DNA of 64,000 nt from NCBI RefSeq assembly GCF_002207865.1, contig NZ_BDQM01000011.1:1-64000 (forward strand), in the 5' to 3' direction. The position numbers and the translations under genes are program-made. The DNA is from Colwellia marinimaniae (lineage in GTDB: Bacteria; Pseudomonadota; Gammaproteobacteria; Enterobacterales; Alteromonadaceae). Below are positions 57,509 to 64,000 of this stretch, one piece after another (positions within the stretch are counted from its first letter, which is position 1; the number at the start of each line of letters is the position of its first letter). The notes beneath the pieces are model-generated. The model was not told the origin of the DNA and searched no databases. It was given only the letters and a program-made list of their open reading frames with translations.

Positions 57509-57766
57509 TTAGGTTATCTTTCTAGACTTCTTAACTATGATTGTTGCCGGCTTAGTGTTGGATGGCTCTGGTTTTACCCATTTAACTGCAGGAGCAACAA
57601 GTTTTTCCTCTTGAATCTTGTTGTATATCTCTTCACGGTGTACTGATATGTCTCTAGGTGCATCAATGCCAATGCGTACTTGGTTACCTTGTATGGCTAA
57701 TATTGTTAGGGTGATATTATCACTAATGATTAGCGATTCACTGATCCTTCTGGTTAGTATTAACAT
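57509..57766 (-). CDS. csrA: CsrA-family RNA-binding regulator with C-terminal tail
   Basis: An 85-aa CsrA-like protein. The first 57 residues ([20 protein letters not shown] then [20 protein letters not shown]) match CsrA, which binds GGA motifs in mRNA and controls translation; the RNA-contact residues L4, R6/R7 and the VHREEI segment with R44-equivalent are kept. The usual length is 60-65 aa; here a basic/proline tail of about 28 residues is added ([18 protein letters not shown]). GGAATAAGCA precedes the ATG. Sequence divergence, the tail and the neighbouring small HTH gene suggest an accessory copy from a plasmid or phage, not the housekeeping CsrA. Confidence 0.85.
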   Translation of the reverse strand: MLILTRRISESLIISDNITLTILAIQGNQVRIGIDAPRDISVHREEIYNKIQEEKLVAPAVKWVKPEPSNTKPATIIVKKSRKIT

Positions 57767-58093
57767 TGCTTATTCCTTATTTGCTTGCCATGAAGTTAGG
57801 TGTATTTACCGGAAACTCGGTTCCTTGATAATGAATAGTATAGTGTAGACAACTAAAAGTTAACTGCTGTGTTGTGGTATTTTGTTTAGAACTGTTGTCA
57901 AATGTATATCACTTGAGTATAGCTCTTGGTTATAACGGGGAATACCGGGATAAATACTGCCAGACTTCAGTTTTATTAATAAGCAAGTTGTATGAATGAT
58001 ACTCGCTTTGACTATTAATGTAGCAGATTAGCCGCCTTTGCTAGCTTTACCTTTCTTCAGACCATGGTACCTGTCTTTAGATGAGGGAGCACA
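57767..58093. other. Intergenic with flanking repeat B
   Basis: Contains the direct repeat B (57948-58035) and the likely csrA promoter. No gene seen. Confidence 0.5.
57948..58035 (+). repeat. Direct repeat B flanking the CsrA/HTH locus
   Basis: Diverged copy of repeat A in the same orientation, containing ACTTCAGTTTTATTAATA, GATACTCGCTTTG and TAGCAGATTAGC. About 955 bases separate the two copies, with the csrA and HTH genes between. Confidence 0.7.
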
Positions 58094-59470
58094 TTATAGA
58101 TTTTCGTTTGCTAAATTTTCGCTTGATGACTCACCCTGTGGCAAGCGCTTGTTAAATTCTCGTCTTAGCAAATAAAAGCTGACCCCTGCTTGAATACATA
58201 CTGTGGTTACCGAGACATACCAAAGTTGTTCAATTTGAAAGTCCTCTTGCTGTGATAACCACAGGGCTGGGAGGATAAAGGTGATTAAACGTGTGGCTGT
58301 GCTAAATAAAGCTGGCATGGTATTACCGAGGGATTGAAACATGCCTGAGCAGGTGAAAACTAAGCCTGATGGCACAAAGTTCCAACAGATAAGCTGTAAA
58401 AAAACGACACTAATTAACAACACTTCTTGGTCATTTGAAAAGGCTTGCACCATCCATTCAGCTTGGCTTAAACAGGCTAGTGTCAGTATTGCCATCAGTG
58501 AGCAGGTCATAATGGCAGACCAAGTAAAGGTTTCTCTCACTCTTTGGTAATTTTTTGCGCCAAAATTTTGCCCAGCAATTGCTGGCGCAGCAAAAGCAAT
58601 AGCCATGGCCGGTAAAAATAACGATTGCATTATGCGCGATCCTAGGCCAAATCCTGCTTGTGCATCCGCACCAAAGGGTTGAATTAACCAATAAATGGTG
58701 CCCATATAAACAAACATCAAGAAGAACTCGCCACCGGCAGGTAAGCCAATAGCGAGTAGTTTTTTTATGCGCGCTGTATCAACTCGCCAAAGAGAAAAGT
58801 CGACACTGACGTATTTCTCTGCTGTTTTAAAGTAATAACATAAAAGAATGACGGCAAAAACAACGGATATTGAACTAGCTAATCCGGCACCGGCAATCCC
58901 CATGGCATAGCCAGAGCCCCAGCCGGCAATTAATATCGGCGACAGGAGTATATTAACTAAAATAGAAAGTGTTTGAATGATCATAGTTGGCTTAACAATA
59001 CCAGTGCCACGCAATGCTGAGCTAATCGAAACCATAACAAACTGCAATGCCATACAGGGAATAAACCAATGCAGGTAGGTTAAGCCCATCTGCACCGTTG
59101 CTAGGTCTTGTGAGATTAAATTGAGGTAAGCTTCGGCTCCTACGTAGCCAATAATACAAACTACTAGGCCCGTGACGGTAGATAACATCATCGACTGGTT
59201 GAACGTTAGGTTAGCATCTTCTCTGTCTTTTGCGCCTACTGCATGAGAGATAAGTGCTGCAGTACTGACATTGAGTATTTGGGTGAGCGCAAAGATTAAA
59301 AACATGGCATTACCCGCTAAACTCAATCCTGCTAGGGCAGCAGCGCCTAATTTACCAACAAAATATAAGTCAACGATAAAATATAATGTTTGGATAAACA
59401 TACCTATCATCATGGGTAATGCCATGTTAATTAGATGTTTAGGGATTGAGCCTTGAGTAAGATCTTTCAT
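58094..59470 (-). CDS. MATE-family multidrug efflux protein
   Basis: A 458-aa inner-membrane transporter with twelve hydrophobic segments and two-fold MATE symmetry, typical blocks being GMFIQTLYFIVDLYFVGKLG, ISHAVGAKDREDA, SSALRGTGIVKPTMIIQTL, GIAGAGLASS and AGQNFGAKNYQRVRE. It exports cationic compounds or metabolites in exchange for Na+ or H+ (family knowledge). I chose the start at 59470 because homologues begin MKDLTQGSI; the frame upstream adds 19 residues without support. A decayed AraC regulator lies directly upstream on the same strand, its possible former controller. Confidence 0.9.
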   Translation of the reverse strand: MKDLTQGSIPKHLINMALPMMIGMFIQTLYFIVDLYFVGKLGAAALAGLSLAGNAMFLIFALTQILNVSTAALISHAVGAKDREDANLTFNQSMMLSTVTGLVVCIIGYVGAEAYLNLISQDLATVQMGLTYLHWFIPCMALQFVMVSISSALRGTGIVKPTMIIQTLSILVNILLSPILIAGWGSGYAMGIAGAGLASSISVVFAVILLCYYFKTAEKYVSVDFSLWRVDTARIKKLLAIGLPAGGEFFLMFVYMGTIYWLIQPFGADAQAGFGLGSRIMQSLFLPAMAIAFAAPAIAGQNFGAKNYQRVRETFTWSAIMTCSLMAILTLACLSQAEWMVQAFSNDQEVLLISVVFLQLICWNFVPSGLVFTCSGMFQSLGNTMPALFSTATRLITFILPALWLSQQEDFQIEQLWYVSVTTVCIQAGVSFYLLRREFNKRLPQGESSSENLANENL

Positions 59471-59695
59471 GGTCGATGAAATCCGTTGGTGACTGAAAAA
59501 TTGAGAAGAACAGAGGTAAATAGCCAAGCGCTATTAAGCATATCTAACGGAGTAACATAGCGCATTTGTTTGCTTAAATAAATGCCAAGCCCCTAATAAC
59601 AGAGCACTAGCAGTAATTAACTTACTGCTCAGGTTATTTAGAGTCAATGCCAGCATAAACGTCAATGGTGAAGCCAGGTTACTGGCCATAATCTT
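59471..59695. other. Intergenic between MATE gene and AraC relic
   Basis: Holds a 51-codon minus-strand frame (59534-59689, MASNLASPLTFMLALTL...) with a hydrophobic part but no ribosome-binding site. It may be more relic sequence. Confidence 0.3.
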
Positions 59696-59920
59696 TTACG
59701 GGTTAAATTCAGGTACTTTTTTAATAGCGAATGAAATGAGCTTGATCACTAAAAGCAAACGGGTAAGCAATATCTACCCAGTTAAGGTCACTTTGCTGGC
59801 GTTGATATAAAAACGCTAATATATCCTCCAGCTTGTTCATCGATTGACATGGTTTAAGGGTTAATCTAGTTACTTTTACAAAGCTGCGTTCTAAAGTGTG
59901 TTGGAGCAGTGCAGGGCTGC
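59696..59920 (-). pseudogene. Relic of AraC-family regulator (C-terminal HTH)
   Basis: The minus strand encodes LLQHTLERSFVKVTRLTLKP, then NKLEDILAFLYQRQQSDLNW, then IAYPFAFSDQAHFIRYLKKV before a stop at 59696. The two half-domains fit an AraC-type DNA-binding domain, with the second helix-turn-helix DQAHFIR very well preserved. The N-terminal ligand domain and the first part of the gene are absent, because the neighbouring gene ends at once upstream. It is a truncated relic. Confidence 0.75.
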
Positions 59921-59922
59921 CC

Positions 59923-60903
59923 CTAAGTCATTAATCGCCGTATTGGCCAATAGCGGCAGCACTTGCGTTGCGCAGACAACTGACGCATAGCTAATATCAT
60001 CATGAGAATCATCATGCCAGTGAGTGAAGCGCTACCACCATGACTATGAGTTTCTTGGTAATATTCAACATACTCAATATCATAATCACTACTCTCCAAG
60101 GGTAAAGCATATAAACTATTACTGTCATCACTGCTATAAGAAGCAATAATATTTGCGTAACCAACTTCATATAGATCGATGAGTACATCGTAATGATTAG
60201 GATTAAAACCTTGGCTTAAGGTGCTATAGACTTCAAAAGCATCCTCTGAGCTTTCACCCTGAATAACAAAACTGTCGGTAGTGTAGTAATGCTGCCAAGG
60301 GCCGCCATTTTCGCTTAAGTATAACTCGGCATAGACAACAGCCTTATCATAAGGGTTATAGGTGATTAAATCGGCATCAAAGGTGACACTAAAAGTTTGA
60401 TAGTAACCATCTAAATCAAGGTCTGCTATTAATTGTGCATAGCCTTCATAAATGACAAAAGTGCCGTCACTGAAGCTTCTACTGGTATTGTTTACTTTTG
60501 GGGTTTCAGCCATTTTCTTAAATAATCTGGCTGAGATGTTTTTGTGAACTTGTTGATTTTTTTGCTTGATAACTTCATCACGTGTGCTGGCCAAGGCTTT
60601 ATTTTGTGCTTGGTCGCTATCGCCAAGTATGACTCTATGCTTGATGGCTTGCCTCAGTTGCTCTGCTGATTGCTTGTTAGAGGCGCTTGTTGATTGCCCG
60701 ATAGAATAACTTTGCTCAGCAAAACTTGGCAATGTCATTAACAGCAAGGTTAACATTAAGCTTAATTGCAAACTGGTGACCAGTATGGGCGATAACCTTG
60801 AAGTTACTGGTGATGTTAGCTTTGAGCTAAGGTGTGAAGTAACTTTGACCGCCTTATTTAAGGTCACTCTGGAAGATAACTGCTTAAGTAAATTGTTCAT
60901 CAT
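59923..60903 (-). CDS. Choice-of-anchor H protein with GlyGly-CTERM tail
   Basis: A 326-aa surface protein. It has an N-terminal signal (LVTSLQLSLMLTLLLMTLPSFA), a middle part with beta-rich sequence (FSDGTFVIYEGYAQLIADLD, YAELYLSENGGPWQHYYTTD) and a C-terminal tail HSHGGSASLTGMMILMMILA ending in basic residues, the GlyGly-CTERM signal cut by rhombosortase. The protein is therefore predicted to be exported and anchored at the surface after cleavage. I chose ATG 60903 because AAGGATTTA precedes it. It is divergent from the PepSY operon, and the two share a 209-base intergenic region with the TTCAGC repeat. Confidence 0.78.
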   Translation of the reverse strand: MMNNLLKQLSSRVTLNKAVKVTSHLSSKLTSPVTSRLSPILVTSLQLSLMLTLLLMTLPSFAEQSYSIGQSTSASNKQSAEQLRQAIKHRVILGDSDQAQNKALASTRDEVIKQKNQQVHKNISARLFKKMAETPKVNNTSRSFSDGTFVIYEGYAQLIADLDLDGYYQTFSVTFDADLITYNPYDKAVVYAELYLSENGGPWQHYYTTDSFVIQGESSEDAFEVYSTLSQGFNPNHYDVLIDLYEVGYANIIASYSSDDSNSLYALPLESSDYDIEYVEYYQETHSHGGSASLTGMMILMMILAMRQLSAQRKCCRYWPIRRLMT

Positions 60904-61000
60904 TAAATCCTTGTTACGTTGCTTGCTACCATTAAAGCGCAAGTTAGATGAACTCAAGCTGAACATCTTGATCACTCTTAGAGCAGCTACTAAGAAAATG

Positions 61001-61017
61001 TTCAGCCCTTGTTCAGC
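61001..61017 (+). promoter_or_regulatory. TTCAGC direct repeat ahead of PepSY operon
   Basis: TTCAGC-N5-TTCAGC at 61001-61006 and 61012-61017, 11 bases apart, one DNA turn, as expected for a dimer of an OmpR/PhoB-class regulator. It lies 96 bases ahead of the PepSY start and 98 bases ahead of the divergent GlyGly-CTERM gene. The same arrangement occurs at 63657-63673. Confidence 0.65.
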
Positions 61018-61112
61018 TAGTATTTGGTATCATTAAGGGAAACTTGGTTTATTTGCGAGCAGCATTCTTTTACACTGAATGTTATATAGGATTATCTGCA
61101 TTAGGGTTTGAG

Positions 61113-61394
61113 ATGAAATTACGCATTTTTTTATTAACACTGTTTATGAGTGTGCTGACCTTGTGTGCCAGCGATGCTTGGTCGGCAGAGAAGCAGGTTC
61201 ATAAACAAGGCAATAAAAAGGTTACTAGCTCAAAACAAGCGGCAAAAATAGTACAACAACAATATGGCGGTAGGGTGTTAAAAGTTAATAAACAAAAAAA
61301 CAATGCCGGTTATCGAGTTAAAATTGTTAAACCTAATGGTCAGGTGATCTCTAAAAAGGTCAATGCTAAAACCGGAAAAATAGAAAACAATTAA
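61113..61394 (+). CDS. Small periplasmic PepSY-like protein
   Basis: A 93-aa protein with signal peptide (FLLTLFMSVLTLCASDAWSA) and a single PepSY-like domain (KVTSSKQAAKIVQQQYGGRV, GYRVKIVKPNGQVISKKVN, ending GKIENN). It is highly basic. PepSY proteins of this size next to a two-component pair are known from Vibrio and others (CarRS/VprAB-type loci), where they may sense peptides or cations. ATG 61113 is chosen because the signal peptide begins there; an earlier in-frame ATG at 61044 has no support. It begins a three-gene operon. Confidence 0.8.
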   Translation: MKLRIFLLTLFMSVLTLCASDAWSAEKQVHKQGNKKVTSSKQAAKIVQQQYGGRVLKVNKQKNNAGYRVKIVKPNGQVISKKVNAKTGKIENN

Positions 61395-61426
61395 TTTTAA
61401 AGGACGTAGCTGAAGGAAAAATTATT

Positions 61427-62104
61427 ATGCGTTTGCTTTTAGTTGAAGACGATCCAGCCTTGCAGCAAGAGTTGCAACAACAATTAGTGCGGCAAAATTA
61501 CTCGGTCGATGTCGCTGCTGATGGTGAAATTGCTTTATTTCAAGGCCTTGAATATGACTATGATATTGCTGTGATTGATTTAGGTTTACCTAAGATAGAC
61601 GGTACTACAGTGGTTAAAAAATTAAGAGAAAAAGGCCGAAACTTCCCCATTTTAATTCTTACCGCCCGGGATCGCTGGCAAGATAAAGTCGCTGGTTTAG
61701 ATGCTGGCGCTGATGATTACCTCACTAAACCTTTTCATATCGAAGAACTCAGCTCGCGCTTAAATGCGTTGATCAGGCGCAGCGCCGGTAAGGCGAGTTC
61801 GACCATTCATAATGGTCCCTTTACTTTAGACACGGCTACCTCGCAAGTATCAGTAGAGCAAATAAGTGTTAATTTAAGTGCTCAAGAATTTAAAGTGTTT
61901 AAATATCTTATGTTGCACATAGGGGAGGTGGTTTCGAAAACCACCTTAACTGAGCACATATACGATCAGGACTTTGATTTAGACTCTAATGTTATCGAGG
62001 TCTTTATTAGACGTTTACGGAAAAAACTTGACCCTGACAGTAAACATAATTTTATTGAAACTAAGCGTGGTCAAGGCTATCGTTTAATTGACTTTACTGC
62101 TTAG
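61427..62104 (+). CDS. PhoP/QseB-type response regulator
   Basis: A 225-aa response regulator of the OmpR/PhoB class. The receiver domain has E9-D10, the phospho-acceptor D51 (AVIDLGLPKIDG), T in LILTARD and K in YLTKPFH. The C-terminal winged helix contains LSAQEFKVFKYLM, SNVIEVFIRRLRKKL and the end block RGQGYRLIDF. It binds direct repeats; the TTCAGC repeats at 61001 and 63657 are likely sites (inference). The kinase gene follows after 8 bases. Confidence 0.92.
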   Translation: MRLLLVEDDPALQQELQQQLVRQNYSVDVAADGEIALFQGLEYDYDIAVIDLGLPKIDGTTVVKKLREKGRNFPILILTARDRWQDKVAGLDAGADDYLTKPFHIEELSSRLNALIRRSAGKASSTIHNGPFTLDTATSQVSVEQISVNLSAQEFKVFKYLMLHIGEVVSKTTLTEHIYDQDFDLDSNVIEVFIRRLRKKLDPDSKHNFIETKRGQGYRLIDFTA

Positions 62105-62112
62105 GTATTTTC

Positions 62113-63546
62113 TTGCTGCCATTTTTAAAGCCTCGAATTAAAATGTATTTAAACTCTTTCTTCAATTCCCTTAAAGTACGTTTGATGGTGAGTCTACTGG
62201 CGATGGTGCTTATTATATTGCCCACCGTTGCGTTTATCATCATGAACTCATTTGAGAAACACATGGAGGGCAGTATAAAAAATGAATTAACTGCCTACAG
62301 CTATACCATTTTGGCGGTGGCAGAAGTTGAACAAGCTAGGCTCATCATGCCGGAAGCATTAATTGAAAATCAGTTTAATGTTAGTGATTCAGGCTTATAT
62401 GCTTTTATCTCGCAGCAAGAGAGCAAGCAAGCGGATACAAATAATACCCTAAATAACAAAAATCCACATAACAAAAGTGCCACCTTATGGCGCTCGCAAT
62501 CTTTGCTTACCCTTAACTTACCCAATAAACTACCTAAACAATTAGTAACCCTGATAACGGGAGAAACAGCTTTTACTCACATTGAAATTAATAGCTTACC
62601 GCATTTTATTTATAGCTATGCAGTAAGCTTTACTGATGATAAGTACAGCTTTCCCATGACGGTTCATATCATCAAAGACAAACAAAGCTACTTACAACTC
62701 ATTAATGATTTTAAACAGCAACTTTGGCTTGGTTTAGCGTTTTTAATGGTCATTATATTTTTGCTGCAATTTGTCTGGTTAATGTGGACATTAAAACCAT
62801 TATCGACTTTAGAGCAAGAAGTTAAGGCGATTGAACAAGGTAAAGCACAACGGTTAACGAGTGTTTATCCCAAAGAGTTATCGCCACTAACCAGGCAGTT
62901 AAATCAGTTATTAGCGACTGAACAAAAGCAAAGGCAACGTTATCGTAATGCTTTATCTGATCTTGCCCATAGTTTAAAAACACCCTTGGCAGTTTTACAA
63001 GCACAAAGCGATATTTCTGTGGTTAACCAAGAGCAAATTAATCGCATTAATTCCACCATTGACCATCAATTAAAGCGCGCACAAAGTGCTGGACATTCTT
63101 CTTGGCTGTTGGGCATTGCCGTAAAACCCGTGGTAGATAAGTTACTTAAGACCCTAGCTAAAATTTATCATGATGAAGATAAAAAAATAACCAGCAAGTT
63201 AACAGATAAACTGACCTTTAAAGGTGATGAAGCGGATCTGCTTGAGCTGTTAGGTAATTTATTGGATAACGCTTATAAAGCAGCAAAAAGCACTATTATG
63301 CTAACGGTTAGCCAACAAGGTGATGTGTTAGTTATTTGCATTGAAGATGATGGTGTCGGTATTAAAAAACAGCAAATCAGCCAAATACTAGAGCGCGGCG
63401 TTCGTGCAGATACTTATCCTGAAGGACATGGTGTTGGCTTAGCAATAGTGCGCGATCTAGTGGCCAGTTATCAAGGCAAGCTGCACATAGGGCGCTCTGA
63501 AAACTTAGGCGGAGCAAAGTTTACTCTGAGCTTTGCTAATAGCTAG
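62113..63546 (+). CDS. Sensor histidine kinase, PhoQ/QseC-type
   Basis: A 477-aa inner-membrane kinase. Transmembrane segments lie at about residues 24-45 and 206-226 with a periplasmic sensor of about 160 residues between, followed by a HAMP-like segment. Kinase motifs are H286 in LSDLAHSLKTPLAVL, the N box LLGNLLDNAYKAAKS, G1 EDDGVGI and G2 GHGVGLAIVRDLV. It phosphorylates the regulator encoded just upstream. The start is TTG 62113; ATG 62143 in frame is possible too, with neither ribosome-binding site strong. The sensor probably reads an envelope signal (cations or peptides) like PhoQ relatives. Confidence 0.92.
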   Translation: MLPFLKPRIKMYLNSFFNSLKVRLMVSLLAMVLIILPTVAFIIMNSFEKHMEGSIKNELTAYSYTILAVAEVEQARLIMPEALIENQFNVSDSGLYAFISQQESKQADTNNTLNNKNPHNKSATLWRSQSLLTLNLPNKLPKQLVTLITGETAFTHIEINSLPHFIYSYAVSFTDDKYSFPMTVHIIKDKQSYLQLINDFKQQLWLGLAFLMVIIFLLQFVWLMWTLKPLSTLEQEVKAIEQGKAQRLTSVYPKELSPLTRQLNQLLATEQKQRQRYRNALSDLAHSLKTPLAVLQAQSDISVVNQEQINRINSTIDHQLKRAQSAGHSSWLLGIAVKPVVDKLLKTLAKIYHDEDKKITSKLTDKLTFKGDEADLLELLGNLLDNAYKAAKSTIMLTVSQQGDVLVICIEDDGVGIKKQQISQILERGVRADTYPEGHGVGLAIVRDLVASYQGKLHIGRSENLGGAKFTLSFANS

Positions 63547-63656
63547 TTTCGTGGTAAATAGATAAGCTGCAGCTGGCAAGTTATTTAATCAGCTTAGCTG
63601 CTTACTCTTCCTACCTAGCACCTAGAAAATAGCAACTAGCAAGTTGATGGCTTTTG

Positions 63657-63673
63657 TTCAGCCTTGGTTCAGC
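63657..63673 (+). promoter_or_regulatory. TTCAGC direct repeat ahead of DUF3300 gene
   Basis: TTCAGC at 63657-63662 and 63668-63673, again 11 bases apart and 52 bases before the DUF3300 start codon. Matching arrangement to 61001-61017. Confidence 0.65.
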
Positions 63674-63724
63674 TAAAGGGGTTTACTCTATTCAATAAGA
63701 TCAATAATGAATAAAGGTAAGCTT

Positions 63725-64000
63725 ATGCACATACATCAACCCCCTTGGCTAATTGACTTTAAAAAAATCGTGTTAAAGCATAGCCCTTTAAAAGCTAAGG
63801 CTTTAAACTTTAGCGCTGTACAATATAGTGCCGTACTGTTCATGCTGCTGTTGGCTACTACGCTACTTTCAACTACGTTATTTTCTGCTGCAGTTTTGGC
63901 GCAAGAGCAACAAGCAGAGCAAGAGTCGATATCTGCAGCTGAACTTGCACAAACCTTAGCACCTATTGCCTTATACCCAGATACCTTACTCACACATATT
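63725..64000 (+). CDS. DUF3300 protein, N-terminal part
   Basis: The gene runs off the right edge; 92 codons are visible. A long signal-type segment (SAVLFMLLLATTLLSTTLFS then AAVLAQ) is followed by LAQTLAPIALYPDTLLTHI, the usual start of the DUF3300 domain found in exported proteins of gammaproteobacteria. Function is unknown to me. AAAGG lies 9 bases ahead of ATG 63725. The TTCAGC repeat upstream ties it to the adjacent PepSY/two-component operon. Confidence 0.75.
   Translation, partial: MHIHQPPWLIDFKKIVLKHSPLKAKALNFSAVQYSAVLFMLLLATTLLSTTLFSAAVLAQEQQAEQESISAAELAQTLAPIALYPDTLLTHI

Noticed and set aside
59534..59689. 51-codon minus-strand frame with a hydrophobic part
   Set aside because: No ribosome-binding site and no recognisable family; kept only as a note in the intergenic entry.
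1..64000. CRISPR array, rRNA or tRNA genes
   Set aside because: The tandem repeats present are short, few and without spacers of regular size; no tRNA or rRNA signature was recognised by eye, though a covariance search was not possible.

Overview
The window looks like chromosome of a marine, low-GC gammaproteobacterium, most like Colwellia or a relative in the Alteromonadales. This is judged from protein content only (YbiT-type ABC-F, RibA, OxyR with paired KatG/KatA, an AcpH-like ACP phosphodiesterase, many lipoproteins, a TonB receptor, MCPs and GlyGly-CTERM/PepSY/DUF3300 genes) and from AT-rich codon use. No rRNA, tRNA or CRISPR array was recognised. Most genes are ordinary housekeeping or envelope genes, but the window is rich in gene relics and interspersed repeats.

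Layout. 1-4.7 kb: the end of a REP-associated (Y1-type) transposase, an M16 lipoprotein protease and a gutted copy of a transposase element. 5.2-10.8 kb: a chemoreceptor broken by one stop codon, then a porin, a small PstS-like protein and an intact chemoreceptor. 10.8-12.2 kb: an intact Y1-transposase element. 12.2-18.5 kb: a lytic transglycosylase, two possible small proteins, a palindrome array, an FKBP lipoprotein, a TonB receptor and a deleted, MITE-like transposase element. 18.6-25.4 kb: a DUF2431 methyltransferase-like protein with a zinc finger, the methionine aminotransferase/omega-amidase pair and a second M16 protease. 25.9-33.2 kb: FolD, a solute-binding-like protein, an OmpA-type lipoprotein with a small partner, DUF5610 and a large PilZ protein. 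33.7-37.2 kb: an isolated phage-type helicase, an EEP-family phosphatase/nuclease and a cyclophilin. 37.7-40.2 kb: a four-gene co-directional run of a mini J-protein and three unrecognised acidic proteins. 40.4-43.7 kb: a TPR histidine kinase and an EAL-HDOD protein. 44-49 kb: a peroxide-defence block (KatA, exported KatG, OxyR). 49.4-55.7 kb: amidohydrolase, AcpH, a peroxiredoxin relic, RibA, radical SAM and YbiT. 56-58 kb: a secreted 2H-phosphoesterase-like protein and a small CsrA/HTH locus between two diverged direct repeats. 58-64 kb: a MATE transporter, an AraC relic, a GlyGly-CTERM protein, a PepSY/response-regulator/kinase operon and the start of a DUF3300 gene.

How parts work together. 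OxyR is divergent from KatG and close to KatA, a standard peroxide regulon. The PepSY-regulator-kinase operon and the DUF3300 gene both carry the direct repeat TTCAGC-N5-TTCAGC upstream with the same 11-bp pitch, which suggests a local envelope-stress regulon. At least three transposase elements plus solo ends share an AGACACCCACTCAA terminal sequence, so one family has seeded this region. The best candidates for something undescribed are the J-protein/acidic-protein run, the PepSY regulon boxes, the CsrA/HTH mini-locus, the secreted 2H protein, and the apparent AUC start codon of ybiT.
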